Source of the DNA: Lepraria neglecta
Lineage: Eukaryota > Ascomycota > Lecanoromycetes > Lecanorales > Stereocaulaceae
Direction: 5' to 3'
Assembly: GCA_033220425.1 (NCBI GenBank)
Contig: CM065649.1
Location: 1,364,001 to 1,428,000 of the forward strand
DNA length: 64,000 bases
Notes under the pieces: generated by a model
Told to the model about the DNA's origin: nothing
Databases searched by the model: none
What the model saw: only the letters and a program-made list of their open reading frames with translations
In this document: in pieces, positions 47,538 through 59,036 of the stretch
Numbering within the stretch: the stretch's first letter is position 1
Layout: every line of letters starts with the position of its first letter
Translations under genes and position numbers: made by a program

Positions 47538-49069
47538 ATGTTCAGCTTCCCTGAATCAAAGCCTTCTGCTGCAAAGGCATATGTATCCAATGGATCGTTG
47601 CCTCCATATATCGATCCGCAGCAACCGCCAAGCAAGAAAAAGCCATATTCGGCAATCCTAAATCAACCATTCACCCATACTGTGTGCTTCTTCTCTTGAC
47701 CTACCTAGGCAAGAAAAGAGACTAATGCGTGAATACAGGTCCAGCTACTACTTCCAGAGGAGCTGCACCAGCTAGTCTGGAAAGATGTCGAAGCGAAAAT
47801 TAGCAGCCTCCAGTACTCTCGCGTCATCATGCCTCTGTCTGCTTTGCTGGAGAGAGAATTCTTCAACTTGTACATCAAGACTGGTATTGACTACTCTTCA
47901 TTGCTTACTATGGGCTTCCTACATGAAATATCAACTTCCGTTTTTGCATTGATGTTGTTCATAACTTCTCACTTTAGGCAACATCTTGATGCTTTCCGAA
48001 GGCCGTCCAGGCATAGACGACATACATTCTCTCAAGGATGGTATGAGACCATTCTGTTCGCTACACTACGGATTTCGAGCTGAGCCTAATCATAGGCGAA
48101 CTTCGCCTTGACCTCGCTAAGGAGAACTATGAGCGGTCTGGTCTGGTCGGCAAGCCAATCCACGACGGAGGCAGAAAGCATATGAAGACCAGATATGGTA
48201 AGACTTACTGAACGGTCCATCCAATCCTCTGCTTACAAAGACTCCGTGGCAGAAGTGGAGATAAATCTCCGCCTACCATCGATGCTGCATGGCAAAAAGG
48301 GGTTTGAGAGGATCGTATGGGCTTTCAAGAACGTTCTCAATCACTCAGTGACTTGGCTATTCCACGATTTCGAGAAGCCATCCGAATGTGAGGCGAAAAA
48401 TTGCACTGCCATCTTGAGGGCTGCCCGGGGTACTACTCTGACTAAGTTCTAGCAACCATGGAAAGACCCATTGCCAAGCATCATCCTACAACGCATATCT
48501 GCTTGCCACAACTGAGAACGATCAAAGGGGTCATCGAACCAAAGTTGGACCACTCACAGGCCTTGAGCTCAAACAATGCCTTCGAGCAGTGGTCCCTTGA
48601 AACCTACGAGTGGCTCAGCCTGCTTGGTTTAGAAAGTCCTCGCGTCTTGCGAGAAGACTCCATCGATCCCTTTCTCAGTCGCTACCAGGTGCCGGATGGT
48701 AACTCACAAAACTCGCTCAATATGGTCGCCTTAACCTGGACGGGCCTACTACCAGGCGAGTGGATTAGAGCCCTTTTAATAGAAATCTGGTAAGTGCTTT
48801 ACCAAGCTTTCTCGTTTAAGTTGTCACTAATCTTCCGCAGCGCTAAGCATGTGACATACCAAACGCAAACGCACCACAACAGCTTCTTTGCTCTGAGCGG
48901 CTATGCTTTCAAGATGGAGGTTGCTGATCAGCAAGACGGCTATACAATTTTGTGTCACACTAACGGAACTGGCAGCAACGAAGGAGGTGCCAATAGTGCA
49001 GAGGTTGAGGAGCCAAATGCTTTCGATCGATCTAGGGACTACGTCCTCTGGCAATTCACATGTCGATGA
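47538..49069 (+). CDS. Seven-exon gene of unknown function
   Basis: My model has exons 47538-47681, 47739-47883, 47978-48040, 48096-48197, 48241-48387, 48453-48789 and 48841-49069. All phases agree and the product is 388 residues. Donors include GTAAGA, GTATGA, GTGAGG and GTAAGT; branch-like CTGAC or CTAAT sites precede most acceptors. The N terminus is Pro/Lys-rich (PPYIDPQQPPSKKKP). Exon 2 has LLLPEELHQLVWKDVEAKIS, which may be an F-box-like or cyclin-fold helix pair but is not diagnostic. Exon 5 has VEINLRLPSMLHGKKGFERI. The last exon ends FDRSRDYVLWQFTCR. The protein is hydrophilic with no signal peptide or membrane span, so probably cytosolic or nuclear. I do not recognise a family. Seven mutually consistent exons argue strongly that it is a real gene. 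The short first exon is the least certain part. Confidence 0.7.
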
Positions 49070-49437
49070 AAAGGTCTCGCCAATAACTCCATATTGTTGC
49101 CCAGCGAGCCTTCGGGCTCCATCGCCACTTTTTACCCTCTCAATTCTGCTCATCGCTCTCCAAGTGAGCAAATTAGCTCATAAATGCTCTGTTTAATTAC
49201 TCTCACGCGTAGCTTACAGGCTTCACACATTTTAATCACAATTTACCTAAACGAAGTCTACCTTCCCACAAATTCTGATTTTTTCTTCCCTTTCTTTCAC
49301 TCTTCTTCATCCACTATCACCATCAGCTTCTTTTACAACATACACCAGCTGTTGAAATCAGTCTACTTTTCTCGCTTTTTAAACACCGAGATATCAGTTC
49401 TTGACCATGAAAGTCCACTCAAACATCCACATTCATC
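49070..49437. other. Pyrimidine-rich upstream region
   Basis: It separates two plus-strand genes. About 49260-49350 is strongly C/T-rich (runs of TTC, CTT), typical of promoters and 5' leaders of filamentous fungi. Confidence 0.5.
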
Positions 49438-51402
49438 ATGAATAATACAACATCCGACTGGATGCGCCCTTTGCTTGCGACCTATGCCACATTTCTCCAA
49501 TGGGGACCCGCATGGGGGATCTCCTTCGATGGAAAGAAAATGGAAGAGATTCGCGCCATGTACGGAGAATATCGCACGAGGCTCTCGTCCACATCACAGC
49601 CTCCCATAGAACCTGCTGTCGATTGGGGTCAGTCACAATATCACGGTTTATCGAACGGGGCCCAGTTCCTACCAGGCCCTTCTTTCGACCAAGACCAACC
49701 CCTCACACACGCTCTCCCTAGAGGAGACCAGGCCCACTGGAATGTTCAGACCCAGCCAAATTTCCCCTCCAGCGGGCAATCTCATCCAGTCGACACCCCA
49801 TCCAGCAACAATGAGACCATGGCCATGCATCCTGTCGGGGAATCCCTCCCAATCAACGCGCCAATTTCCAAGAACAACGCAACCACCCCACTGGATAACA
49901 CTGGACACTATCCCCTCGTCAATACAAGCATTTCGTCTCCCGCCCCTACTTCCACCTACAAGAAGACTCGAGACCCCGCCAAAGCCTTGGAAAAAGCCGT
50001 CGAAAATAAAGCCACTGAATATGGCTTTGACTCCGATACTATAAAACAACTCAGAGCATATGCAAACGCCCGAGAAAAGGGAATAGAGGTACCAGAACCT
50101 CAGGAACCTGAATCTCAGCATATCATCTACGAGTTCCAGGAAGTCCGCCGTCAATACCCAATTTACACCACATTCCCCGACAGGTTTCCGGAAGGCACGT
50201 CCGTCAAGCTCTTACCCGGCCAAACCCGCTATGACAGGGTTGGGCTCAGGGACGAGAAAATTCTAGAGAAACGCAACATTCAGCGAAGGACATACCATGA
50301 CAAAAATTGTCACAAGTGGAGCGCTGCTGCTCTACCACCTACGGGCAGCAAACCCCTAGGAATCACCAAAGCCAGGCCGGTGAAGCATAATAACCTTATA
50401 ACCAAAGTCCCAAGCCCCGTACATATGCCCAATGCCTCGATTTCCGCCCTTTCAAATCAGCCCAGCTTCACGCCAGCAGATACCACAATGGGCCAGACTA
50501 TGGGCAGCCAACCCTTCAACTTCGCCAATTCCACTACAACCCCGCCAGCAATGACACTGAATGGGGGCTACGGACCCTCCTATTCTACCCATCCAATCGC
50601 AGCCCCCACAGTAATGACCCAGACAATGAGTAACCAACCCTTCAGCCTCGCCGAGCCAAGGGCAGCGCCCCAACCAGTAATGCAGACCATGGGCAACGAA
50701 CCCTCCGGTCCAGCCACACCACCCGCAACACCCCCTACAGCGATGCAGACTACGGGCAACGAACCCCATGAACAAGCCAAACCAGCAGCATCACATCCCG
50801 CCCGCCGCCCTGAACGAGTGACCTATAACTCCCGCGGGGTCGCATGCAAGACATCCAGCACCCATATACCTTGCCGTCGACCGGAATACAACCCCAACAC
50901 CTCCTCACAAGAAGCCAGCGGACTCCAAGGCGCCACCACTACCACGGCAGCATCCCCAACAACGACGCAGACTGTGGGCGACGAACCCGCAAATGTCGCT
51001 TACCCAACGACAAGTACCTATGCCGACGAACTTCCGGACTTCGCAGAGGTGGAGGACTTGAGTCCTGAAGAGATGGAGATGACAATAAGTCAACTTCTTG
51101 CCGACGGCATTCTCTTCCTCGAGGACGCGGCACACCAGAAGTCTCAGGCTGAGGCAGCTAATGCAACAACAACAACCACGCCAGCAACTTTAGTCGTCAA
51201 CGAGTATGTCACTTCCTTCGATGGGTTAGAAGATGGGTTAGACATGTATGTCATGAATTTCGATCTGCCTAGTTCTTCATTCAACCATCACAATTATTAC
51301 GACAGAATTGAGGACTTTCCGTCGGCCAATATCGACGCAGTGTTTGCTGGGGACGAATTATTCACATCAGATGATCTAGAGGCAGCTTTCAATGGGGACT
51401 AG
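49438..51402 (+). CDS. Pro/Thr/Asn-rich repeat protein of unknown function
   Basis: This single exon of 654 residues starts at an ATG. Residues 1-45 are ordered-looking (WMRPLLATYATFLQWGPAWG). Most of the rest is low-complexity. About residues 335-535 hold a degenerate repeat around QTMG.(Q/E)P: GQTMGSQPF, TQTMSNQPF, MQTMGNEPS, MQTTGNEPH and TQTVGDEPA, spaced by 20-75 residues. A basic patch EKRNIQRRTYHDKNCHKW lies near residue 278. The C terminus is acidic, with DLSPEEMEMTISQLLADGIL and DDLEAAFNGD. A basic patch plus an acidic, hydrophobic tail could suit a transcription co-regulator, but no domain supports this. The frame is free of stops over 2 kb with normal base composition, so it is a real gene. 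Confidence 0.8.
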   Translation: MNNTTSDWMRPLLATYATFLQWGPAWGISFDGKKMEEIRAMYGEYRTRLSSTSQPPIEPAVDWGQSQYHGLSNGAQFLPGPSFDQDQPLTHALPRGDQAHWNVQTQPNFPSSGQSHPVDTPSSNNETMAMHPVGESLPINAPISKNNATTPLDNTGHYPLVNTSISSPAPTSTYKKTRDPAKALEKAVENKATEYGFDSDTIKQLRAYANAREKGIEVPEPQEPESQHIIYEFQEVRRQYPIYTTFPDRFPEGTSVKLLPGQTRYDRVGLRDEKILEKRNIQRRTYHDKNCHKWSAAALPPTGSKPLGITKARPVKHNNLITKVPSPVHMPNASISALSNQPSFTPADTTMGQTMGSQPFNFANSTTTPPAMTLNGGYGPSYSTHPIAAPTVMTQTMSNQPFSLAEPRAAPQPVMQTMGNEPSGPATPPATPPTAMQTTGNEPHEQAKPAASHPARRPERVTYNSRGVACKTSSTHIPCRRPEYNPNTSSQEASGLQGATTTTAASPTTTQTVGDEPANVAYPTTSTYADELPDFAEVEDLSPEEMEMTISQLLADGILFLEDAAHQKSQAEAANATTTTTPATLVVNEYVTSFDGLEDGLDMYVMNFDLPSSSFNHHNYYDRIEDFPSANIDAVFAGDELFTSDDLEAAFNGD

Positions 51403-51990
51403 GAGGCCATAGGCAAGATTTTGAGAGCATGTGAAGCGAAGAGAGGAGGAAATGGGAACTTGGGTTGATGGCGTAGGTTTGTTTGTTAGTGAGCTGAGGA
51501 TGGGATGTTGACTTTTTTTAGATGGGAAGCAAGGAGTGTGAGCGAGTTATTGAGGATGGTCCAAGGATGGAGCGGGGAGTTTGGAAGGATGATAGTTTAT
51601 TGGGAGGGAGATGTCAGGATTGGCGAGGTTTCTGGTCAATTGATGGGATGACGTTGTTTATGGGTTACGGAGATTAGCGTTATGTTTTGTGTTTTGGTTC
51701 ATGCGTGCACGTTGTATTCAGTAATCTTTTAGTCTTGTTTATAGGAATAATCGTTGAACCCCAATGCTCCTGTCCAATGCATGCTACCCATCCTCGCTAT
51801 GCAAGAACTATGCTATCCAGAATAAGCAATAGAATAATCGTTAAACCCCAATGCTTCTCTCCTCTCCAATGCATGCTTCTCTACCCTCGCTATGCAAGGA
51901 GTATGCTATCCTGAATACCCCGTGTCCAGGCCGTGCTCTATCCTATATCCATGATACCCAAGGTCTATGCAACCTCCTAACGCAATGCAT
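51403..51990. other. Convergent 3' region
   Basis: It lies between the repeat-protein gene and the dna2 3' end. It contains the 87-bp direct repeat at 51745-51918 and no convincing gene. Confidence 0.5.
51745..51918. repeat. Two adjacent direct repeat units of about 87 bp
   Basis: Units start at 51745 and 51832. Both read GAATAATCGTT(G/A)AACCCC, then CCAATGCATGCT, then CCTCGCTATGCAAG and TATGCTATCC. They differ by scattered substitutions and small indels, so the duplication is not brand new. Confidence 0.8.
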
Positions 51991-54900
51991 TCATGAAGCA
52001 TCATTAACAATATCCCGCAACACAGCTCTCTTCCCCACCAAAGCATTCATATTGATCTTCCCCTGCTTAGCGGGCATCCTCTTCCCCATCCTATTTTCCT
52101 TCCCATCGCCCAAAGGCTGCCTACCACCTTTCACGAGTACTTTATCCTTCTCCATCTCAATGCTCCCCTCAGCACTCCCTCTCCCAGAAATCTGAGTGGC
52201 TCCGTCTTCAAATACATGCCCCTCGCAAGCACCAACAGGCATCTCATACCACCACTCTTTCTCTTCCATCAACTTTATGAAATCATTTAAGAGCTCGTTT
52301 CCAATCAGGGTACTTCTGCTACCCAGCACAAGCAACTTCGTCCTCGCCCTCGTAAGCGCAACATTAACTCTCCGCCAATCCTTCAACAAATCACCCACAG
52401 TCTGATTCTCGTTACTACGCACAAGACTCAGTACAACAACCTCTTTATCCCTACCCTGGAATTTATCAGCCGTGTGCATTTCGACGCCTGAGCGGTGACG
52501 GAGCAATTGTTTGATGAGCGCGAGTTGCGAGCGGTAGAACGTTATGACGCCGATGTCTGTTGGAGGGACGCCCGTTATGAGGAGGGCGTCGACGACTTGG
52601 GTTGTCAGGGTTGCTTCGCAGGGATTCGTGATGCGGGAGCCGCTGCTTTCGAGGACTTCGCGGGAAAGAGGGATGAGAGGGTCTGTGTTTATGAAACAGG
52701 CTTTTACTGAGGGATCGAGAAGGTCGCGGAGCCAGCAGGAGCCGGGGGTGGGGGTTGCGCAGATTTTTTTGGGGGAGGTGGAGAGGATGCTTTGGGTTTT
52801 GTGGTGGTGATGGATTAGGGCGCTCATGTTGGGTATGGTGATGGAGCGGTTGGCGACGGCTTGGGTGCCGCATTTGAGGCGGCCAGAGTAGATGAGGGTG
52901 TTGCTGAGGGTCATGATGTCTGAGCACATGCGGTATTGGTGCTCGAGATTGACGACTGAGGCTGGATGGTTGTCTGAAAGGGTTTTGAAGAGGCTGATGT
53001 CTAGTCCGCCTTCTTTGGCATCTTCGTTCTGGACGAGAGGAGGGAGTTGGTAGTGGTCCCCTACGAGGATGAATGTCCTTGCCATTCGGATGGGACCTAA
53101 GCAGACGGGAAGGGTGATCTGGGAGGCTTCGTCGACTATGCAGTAGTCGAAGACGCGTCGATTGAAGATGGGATGGTTTATGCCCAGGCACGTTGTTGCT
53201 ACTATTGGTTGCAGATAGCATTCCTTCAGCTTCTCGATCGTCTTCATCGGTTTACCTGCAAGATTAGCAAACTCTTGTACCTCAGGATGGACTTTGGCAA
53301 TTGTCCCAACTCGAAAAATGCCGATATTGTCGTTGCGTAGCTTGAGAAGAATGTTGTCGACAGCAGTGTGGGTATACGAAGTAAGCAAGACACTCTTGCC
53401 TTGGGCCACAAGTGCACGTATGATGTGCGCGATGGTGGTTGTTTTGCCCGTTCCAGGCATGCCGAGCACAAGGGCGTAGTCTTTGGCGCTCATGACTTTC
53501 TCGATGGCAGCCTTCTGGTCGACGTTCAGGCTAGCTTGACTTGCGGTATTTGCAAGCATGTATTGTGATGGAGCGGGCTTGAAAGTAGGAGCGACGCCCT
53601 CCACGATCAATCTTCGAAGAGCTTGCACACCAAAAACATCCTTCTCCATTAAGCGGATCAAATTATTGCGGACCATTGCCATGCCATTGCTGAACTCGTC
53701 TTTATCGAGGCGATATACCACCGGCTCTCCAGGCTGCTCGGGCGTCATTGTCGATTGTCCGCTACTGTCCTCAACAACCTCCATTATGCCTGCAAAGCTT
53801 TGGTACCGTTCGGCGTCGAAACGCTTGTTTTTGACTCGAGCGTTATGAAGACGTCTATCGATAGCGACCTGGAGCTTGTTCTTCCGCACGCTGGTCACGT
53901 AGCCGTTCGCAAGCGCGAAGTGACCCTTTTCGTCTGAGATCACGATTGGTTCACCAAGTGTGATTTGTGACTCGGCGAAGCTGAAGCCTGGGGTGGGCTT
54001 CTGCTTGACGAAGGTGTAATGGAAACGATTGATCTTCGGAGCGCCTTCGATCATGTGGAATGACCCGGTATCAATGATGAGGTTTCCGAAGCATCTTCCA
54101 ACCTTCTCGCGCTCAGAACTTTGCATAGTCCATAGCTCCCTGCGAAACTTGACTACGTCTTTCTCCTCCTTAGTCAATAGATCGTCCCATTTGCTAAAGA
54201 ATTGTTGATGATGAGGATTGAGATGCTTCACGAGATCTTCGAAATTCTCTCCCATACCACTTGTTTCACCGTTCCCGTCGTCAACTAGCTTGTGATAGAT
54301 GAAGCAAGGTGTCTGCGCATAACATTTGCCACAAACATAAGGTCGTTTGATCATTGGAGGGAGCTCGAGACGATGACGGACATAACTTGCCAGCTCGTTT
54401 CGCTGCATTATCATGGGCACCAACTCATTGCGGATGGTCGGTATGTTAGAAATCTCTGAAGTCTGCATATAGTATAAAATGCCACATGCAATCTCAACAT
54501 CTATAGAGGACTTCCGTCAGCGGCAGGTAAGAGCTTGAAGGCTGCAAGCGCAGTACATACCGTATCGATCAGACAGCAGGAGCGTATACAGCGAAGTCTG
54601 TGCTTTATGGGCTGCGCTTTGATGCCTGCCGGTCTTCAGTTCGAAAGGAACCGTCAAAGTCTTTTCCTCATTGCCATCTTTCAACAACACTTGGACAGTG
54701 GCATCGACGTTGCCCTTCAGGCCGTACAAGGGCGACCACACTTTCTCTTCGACCTCCAGGAGTTTGTTGATACTCATGAGCGACTGAGCCCCGTTTCGAT
54801 CCCTGACGACAGCGTTTGGCTTTTTCAAAATCAGTACATCCCCGTCAGTATTCGTTAAGCGTCATACCTTTGGTCTTGCTGAGATGAAAATTTCAGCCCA

Positions 54901-57375
54901 GGCTTGCAAATCGACGATTCTAGCTTTAAGGTGCTCCACAGCTGTGACGAGCTCGATTTGGATTTCAAAGAGCGGTTCCAGGTACTGTGCGGCCAGGGTC
55001 TCGATGGTCGTGGTCATAAAGTCGTCATCCCATTTGTTTGCTCTCATCGCTTCCTGGAATATTTCATGTAACATAGAACCATAAACCGTTCCTTGATTGG
55101 CATCGCTAGTAACCTTGACTCGGTCTTGCAACACAGCTTTTCGGGTGCACGTAAAGGAGTCTCCAATGACAGCCGATGAGATGAGATGGTCGGGGTGAAG
55201 GACCAACAGGTTCTGGGTGTTGTCGATGATACATTGGCCATAGCGATCGAACTCTCCAACGACATGAATAAAGGATCCGACAGAGCACAGAGTGTCGATC
55301 CACGCCTGCCGTAGCATGATCGCCTTGCTGAGCTTCCACTGCTCACTCCGAACCGAAAGCACCTTCAGATGTCAGCGATGACGGGACAGAAAGTCTGAGA
55401 TTGAAGTACCTTCTCGGGCTGCGTTCCCCCATTACTCGTTTCATATTCACCGTTGGCTACGGCTTTGATTACATAGCGTTGTATGGTTGGGACCTCTCTG
55501 CAGTGCTTCGTTATTCAGCAAGCTATATAGATAAGCTAAAGTTCAATGTACGTACAGAAGACTGAGGCTGCGCTACCTGCTGTTTTTGAGTCGCTTCACA
55601 TTCCGCAGCAATTTGCTCAAAATCAGAATCGTCGCCAAAGTCATCATCATCAGATGGCACTTCGACGTTAACCGCTGTCGAAACGCCTGGTTTCGCTTGA
55701 ATTTTCGAGGTGGTGCTGCCAGTTGCCTTAGTCTGCATGTCGTCGGCATTTTCTTCTTTTTTCTGATCGTTCTGATCCCTCTGTGCCTGGGGCGGCTGGG
55801 AGTCATACTTGGCAAACATGTCTTCGAGATCAGCAGCGGAGACCTCATTCTCGTCTTCGTCGAATTCATCATGGGCTTGGGGCGCGGCCCGAACAGTCGA
55901 TGAGGATACGTTAGAGAGAAAGGAGACGTCAGAGTATTTGTCGCTCTGAGGTGATGCTGCTAGAGGGAGGGTTCGAGAAATGCCCTCGCTGGTTTCTTTT
56001 GCCACGCGCTCAGCCGCGTCATCAACCGTCTGATCGCTTTGAAACCCTGCCATTGCAGCCTTGCTCGGTGCCGCTGGAACAGTGTGTGTGTCCATCGTCT
56101 CCAACATTTCAAGGTCAAGATCATCGTCACCGAAGTCTGAGGAGCGGCCATCCTTTCCCATATCCGCAATCTCACTGGCCGAGAGAACCAGAGGCCGAGG
56201 GCCTTTCTCCTTCGGGGCAACACTGGTTTGGCTCAGCACATTTACAACCTCATCCACGGCCAATTGGCTTTCTCGGCAGTCTAGAGTGGTCGCTCGAGAG
56301 GGGGACTTGTCTGCCTTTGCCGCAGGTGAAGATCTAGTAGGCTCGGATGAAGTCTCCTCATCATGACGTGTAATGGGCTTGGAAAGGCCGTCCTGAATCT
56401 TCTCAATAAGAAGGCTGACTCTGGACACCTTTGATCTTTCTATCGAGTCAATTGGTCCGTTGTGCTTGGTCAAATCGCCCTGGCTGCTGCTGTGGTTTAT
56501 TTTGCGCCTCTTTGCAACTGATGTAGGCCACTCGACACAGCTAAGTGCTCTTCTGAGACTACCACTTTCTCGTTGTAGGTGAGTAGCGGGTGTTTGAGGT
56601 GATGATGAGTGCATGAGATGGGAGTAGTCTAGAGTCGTGAGAGGCCTTTCATCGACTGGATCTGTATTCAGCGAGTAGCGACTCCATAGATCGTCAGCTG
56701 GGTCTGCCTTTGGCGTCTTGAGGGCCTTTTGCAACATATGTAGATCAACCGCTGGCTTGGCTCCGGCAAAATGATTCGACGTCTCATTCTGCGATGATGA
56801 AGCTGGGGACGAGCTATGTGCTCTTTTTCTCTTCCGTTTTGCAGCAGGCCCAGGACTCGAGCTCATTGGTGAGTTATCCCATAATACCCGCTCAATAGGT
56901 GTCAGGTTGAGATGCCGACGTGATGTATCTTCTCCACTTGCCAGAAGCTCTGATAAGGGTAGTCTACCAAGCGGTGTTTGGGGGCAATCTCGGAGGTTTT
57001 TGGTAGCAGAGCGTTGTGAGAGAGGCTGAGGTGGTGGTGCTATCATTTGCGGAGTTGTCTTTCCTAGTCCTAGCCCGGCGTTTTCCTTGTCGACTCCCTC
57101 CATCTTTTTGTAGAGCTGATCCTCCTTCTGCTCGTACTGAAAAGCCTTCAATTTGGACTTTGATTGTGACGACGCTGCTATTGGAGCCAGTGGGATGATG
57201 GGTTTAGGAGGTGGTTGAGGTACTCGAGACTCATTGTTGGGTTGCCAATGCTTGCGCCAGGATGGACGAGCCTGCGAGAATGATCAGTCTTGCACTGTCA
57301 CAGGATAATACTGCTATGGATATAAAAGCATGCCTTGGTGTCTTGATCAAAGAAAGATTTCTGGCGGCTCGCCAT
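51991..57375 (-). CDS. dna2: Dna2 nuclease-helicase
   Basis: Exons on the minus strand are 57375-57334, 57271-55556, 55493-55410, 55362-54868, 54819-54561 and 54500-51991. They join in frame to 1701 residues. Residues 1-600 are Ser-rich and mostly disordered. The RecB-type nuclease follows: Fe-S cysteine in CTRKAVL (about 686), GSMLHEIF (about 713), NVDATVQ (about 818) and PFELKTGR (about 839). The other Fe-S cysteines are in CGKCYAQTPC. The superfamily 1 helicase has GMPGTGKTTT (Walker A), VDEASQ (Walker B), GDHYQLPPLV, DKFQGRDKEVV and VALTRARTKLLVLG. All catalytic residues are present. Dna2 trims long flaps in Okazaki fragment maturation and resects double-strand breaks. Intron 1 appears to be a GC-AG intron (GCATGC donor); the others are GT-AG, 47-62 nt. 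The gap upstream (57376-57654) is its promoter. Confidence 0.93.
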
Positions 57376-57654
57376 ATTGGGCAAAGATTTAGTGCCCCAC
57401 CTTTGCTGGTTCGACGCGTCTCAATGGTCAGGGCGCGCGTCGCGAAAAATATGTCATGTGACTAGCCTGAAAAGCCTAGTCTATTTTGGGCTTAGCGCCT
57501 TCCAGTCTATCTTTATGTTTGCACGCTTTTCTTGGAATATAAAGTACAAAACGAATGTTGAATTCTCGCGAGTAGAGTAATAGTATCAGTTCATTCACCA
57601 ACGAGATTAAGTTCGCAGCCACTTAAAAGCAACAGAGCTCGTGCGCTTGCCTAG

Positions 57655-59036
57655 CTAGCTACAGAAAGTTGAGCCTCCATGACCCTCTCTGATAGGAACA
57701 CATTCAACGATTGTGCGTCCACGTAGCCTCGGTGGACTAGATCCTGGCGAGCCCCCTCCTGGTGAGCCTCCTCTAGGTGAACCCCCTCCCGCCGAGCTAC
57801 CACCGCCTCCATCGGAACCATCGGAGCTATCATCAGCTGGCGGTTTCTGGGCTATATCCAAATCTCACTCTGCGCCATTCAGCCACATGGCTGGTAAATT
57901 GGTTAGCAGGGGTTTTAGAAACATGGAACCTAGGAGAGCATAACCTTGAGCAAAACAGCTCACAGAATCAGAATTTCCCCAAAGAGTCGAGTAGTCCTTC
58001 TTAGCTAGTGTCTGCTTCGCAAGTTGCGTGACGCCAACATAATTGTCTGCTGATCCAATAATACTGTTGGCGTCGAGGACGACGTCTGTGGCTACAATAC
58101 CTGATTCAGCCGTGATTTCACAATCAGCAACTCGCTTATCGTATGCTTACAATGATCGACGTAGCTATGGTGTATTTCGTGTAGCATCACGCCAAACAGG
58201 GATCCCGTGAAATAATCAAGAGTGTTTTGCGGGGAGCTCATAGACGAGAAGTCAGCACTCCGGGCATCGGAGGAAGTGGGATATTGGTCCCCCGCGCCTG
58301 ATGTCCACAGAGAAGGGCAGAGTACGATATACGTCCCTCCATGAACCTTTTGCTCTGCGAAAGCTTTCTTATTTGGATCGTCCTGACAGATCTTGTATCC
58401 TAGCGGCATCCATACCTCGCCGGGTACCAACCAATCTGGGGATTATTAGCAAGTACACTTCTACACACGGGGTTTGCATACGTACTCAAGTATCGCCAGG
58501 ACTGGGCTCCTGAGCTATCTGGAATATACTCCCACTTTTGTAATTTGCCCTCCACGGGTCCTGTTGCGGGTGCAGCCACTATTTGAGAGCCGCAATTGAT
58601 CTTGGGGAAATTTGTGTTAGGATCTGCATCCTTGATGTTCTTCAGCGCACCTACAACCTTTCGATTAGCATACCCTTGACGCACACCGATAGATGTATCG
58701 CACCTAGAAGCCCTTGAGCGGCTGTGGTAAAGCCTGGCGTGACATTTGGTGGTATGAAGAAAGCGGTCAAGAGGTTGTTGATTCGGACGGCCCCTGGCGG
58801 CAACAGACCCAGAAGACTTTTGGGTAAACCTTGTTGTAATTGAGTGCTTGCTCAAGCTCGTCGTAAGCATTTGCAGCAATTTGGATGGCAGTGTTGATAG
58901 TTTCTATTATAATTGGCCTCACATTGCCCCGACCATCGAAATCTTTACATGAATCTTCGAAATCGACAGCAAATAATGGACGGGCAAGGACGAGAAGAAC
59001 ACTAATGGACTGTACGGAATAGAGCCTAGAGAACAT
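57655..59036 (-). CDS. Secreted zinc metallopeptidase-like protein (M35/aspzincin type), copy 1
   Basis: Exons on the minus strand are about 59036-58702, 58650-58486, 58435-58151, 58100-57945 and 57863-57655. The last four fit in frame; introns are 50-81 nt. A signal peptide (MFSRLYSVQSISVLLVLARP) leads to SCKDFDGRG. The active-site region is LHEIHHSYVDHC, an HExxH zinc motif. The third ligand region is YVGVTQLAKQ with NSDSVSCFAQ, resembling the NADSY.(W/L)FA box of fungal lysine-specific and deuterolysin-like peptidases. The Gly/Ser/Pro-rich tail of about 65 residues ends CVPIREGHGGSTFCS. In exon 1 the frame shifts by one base between ALNYNK and LLGLLPPG, so the gene may be broken or the assembly may have an indel. 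It is the tandem partner of 60031-61128. Confidence in the family is good; functionality is doubtful. Confidence 0.7.

Noticed and set aside
52466-53221. 251-codon frame rich in Pro, Arg, Ser and His on the dna2 strand
   Set aside because: It is a shifted frame inside the conserved helicase domain of dna2, whose own frame has all catalytic motifs.
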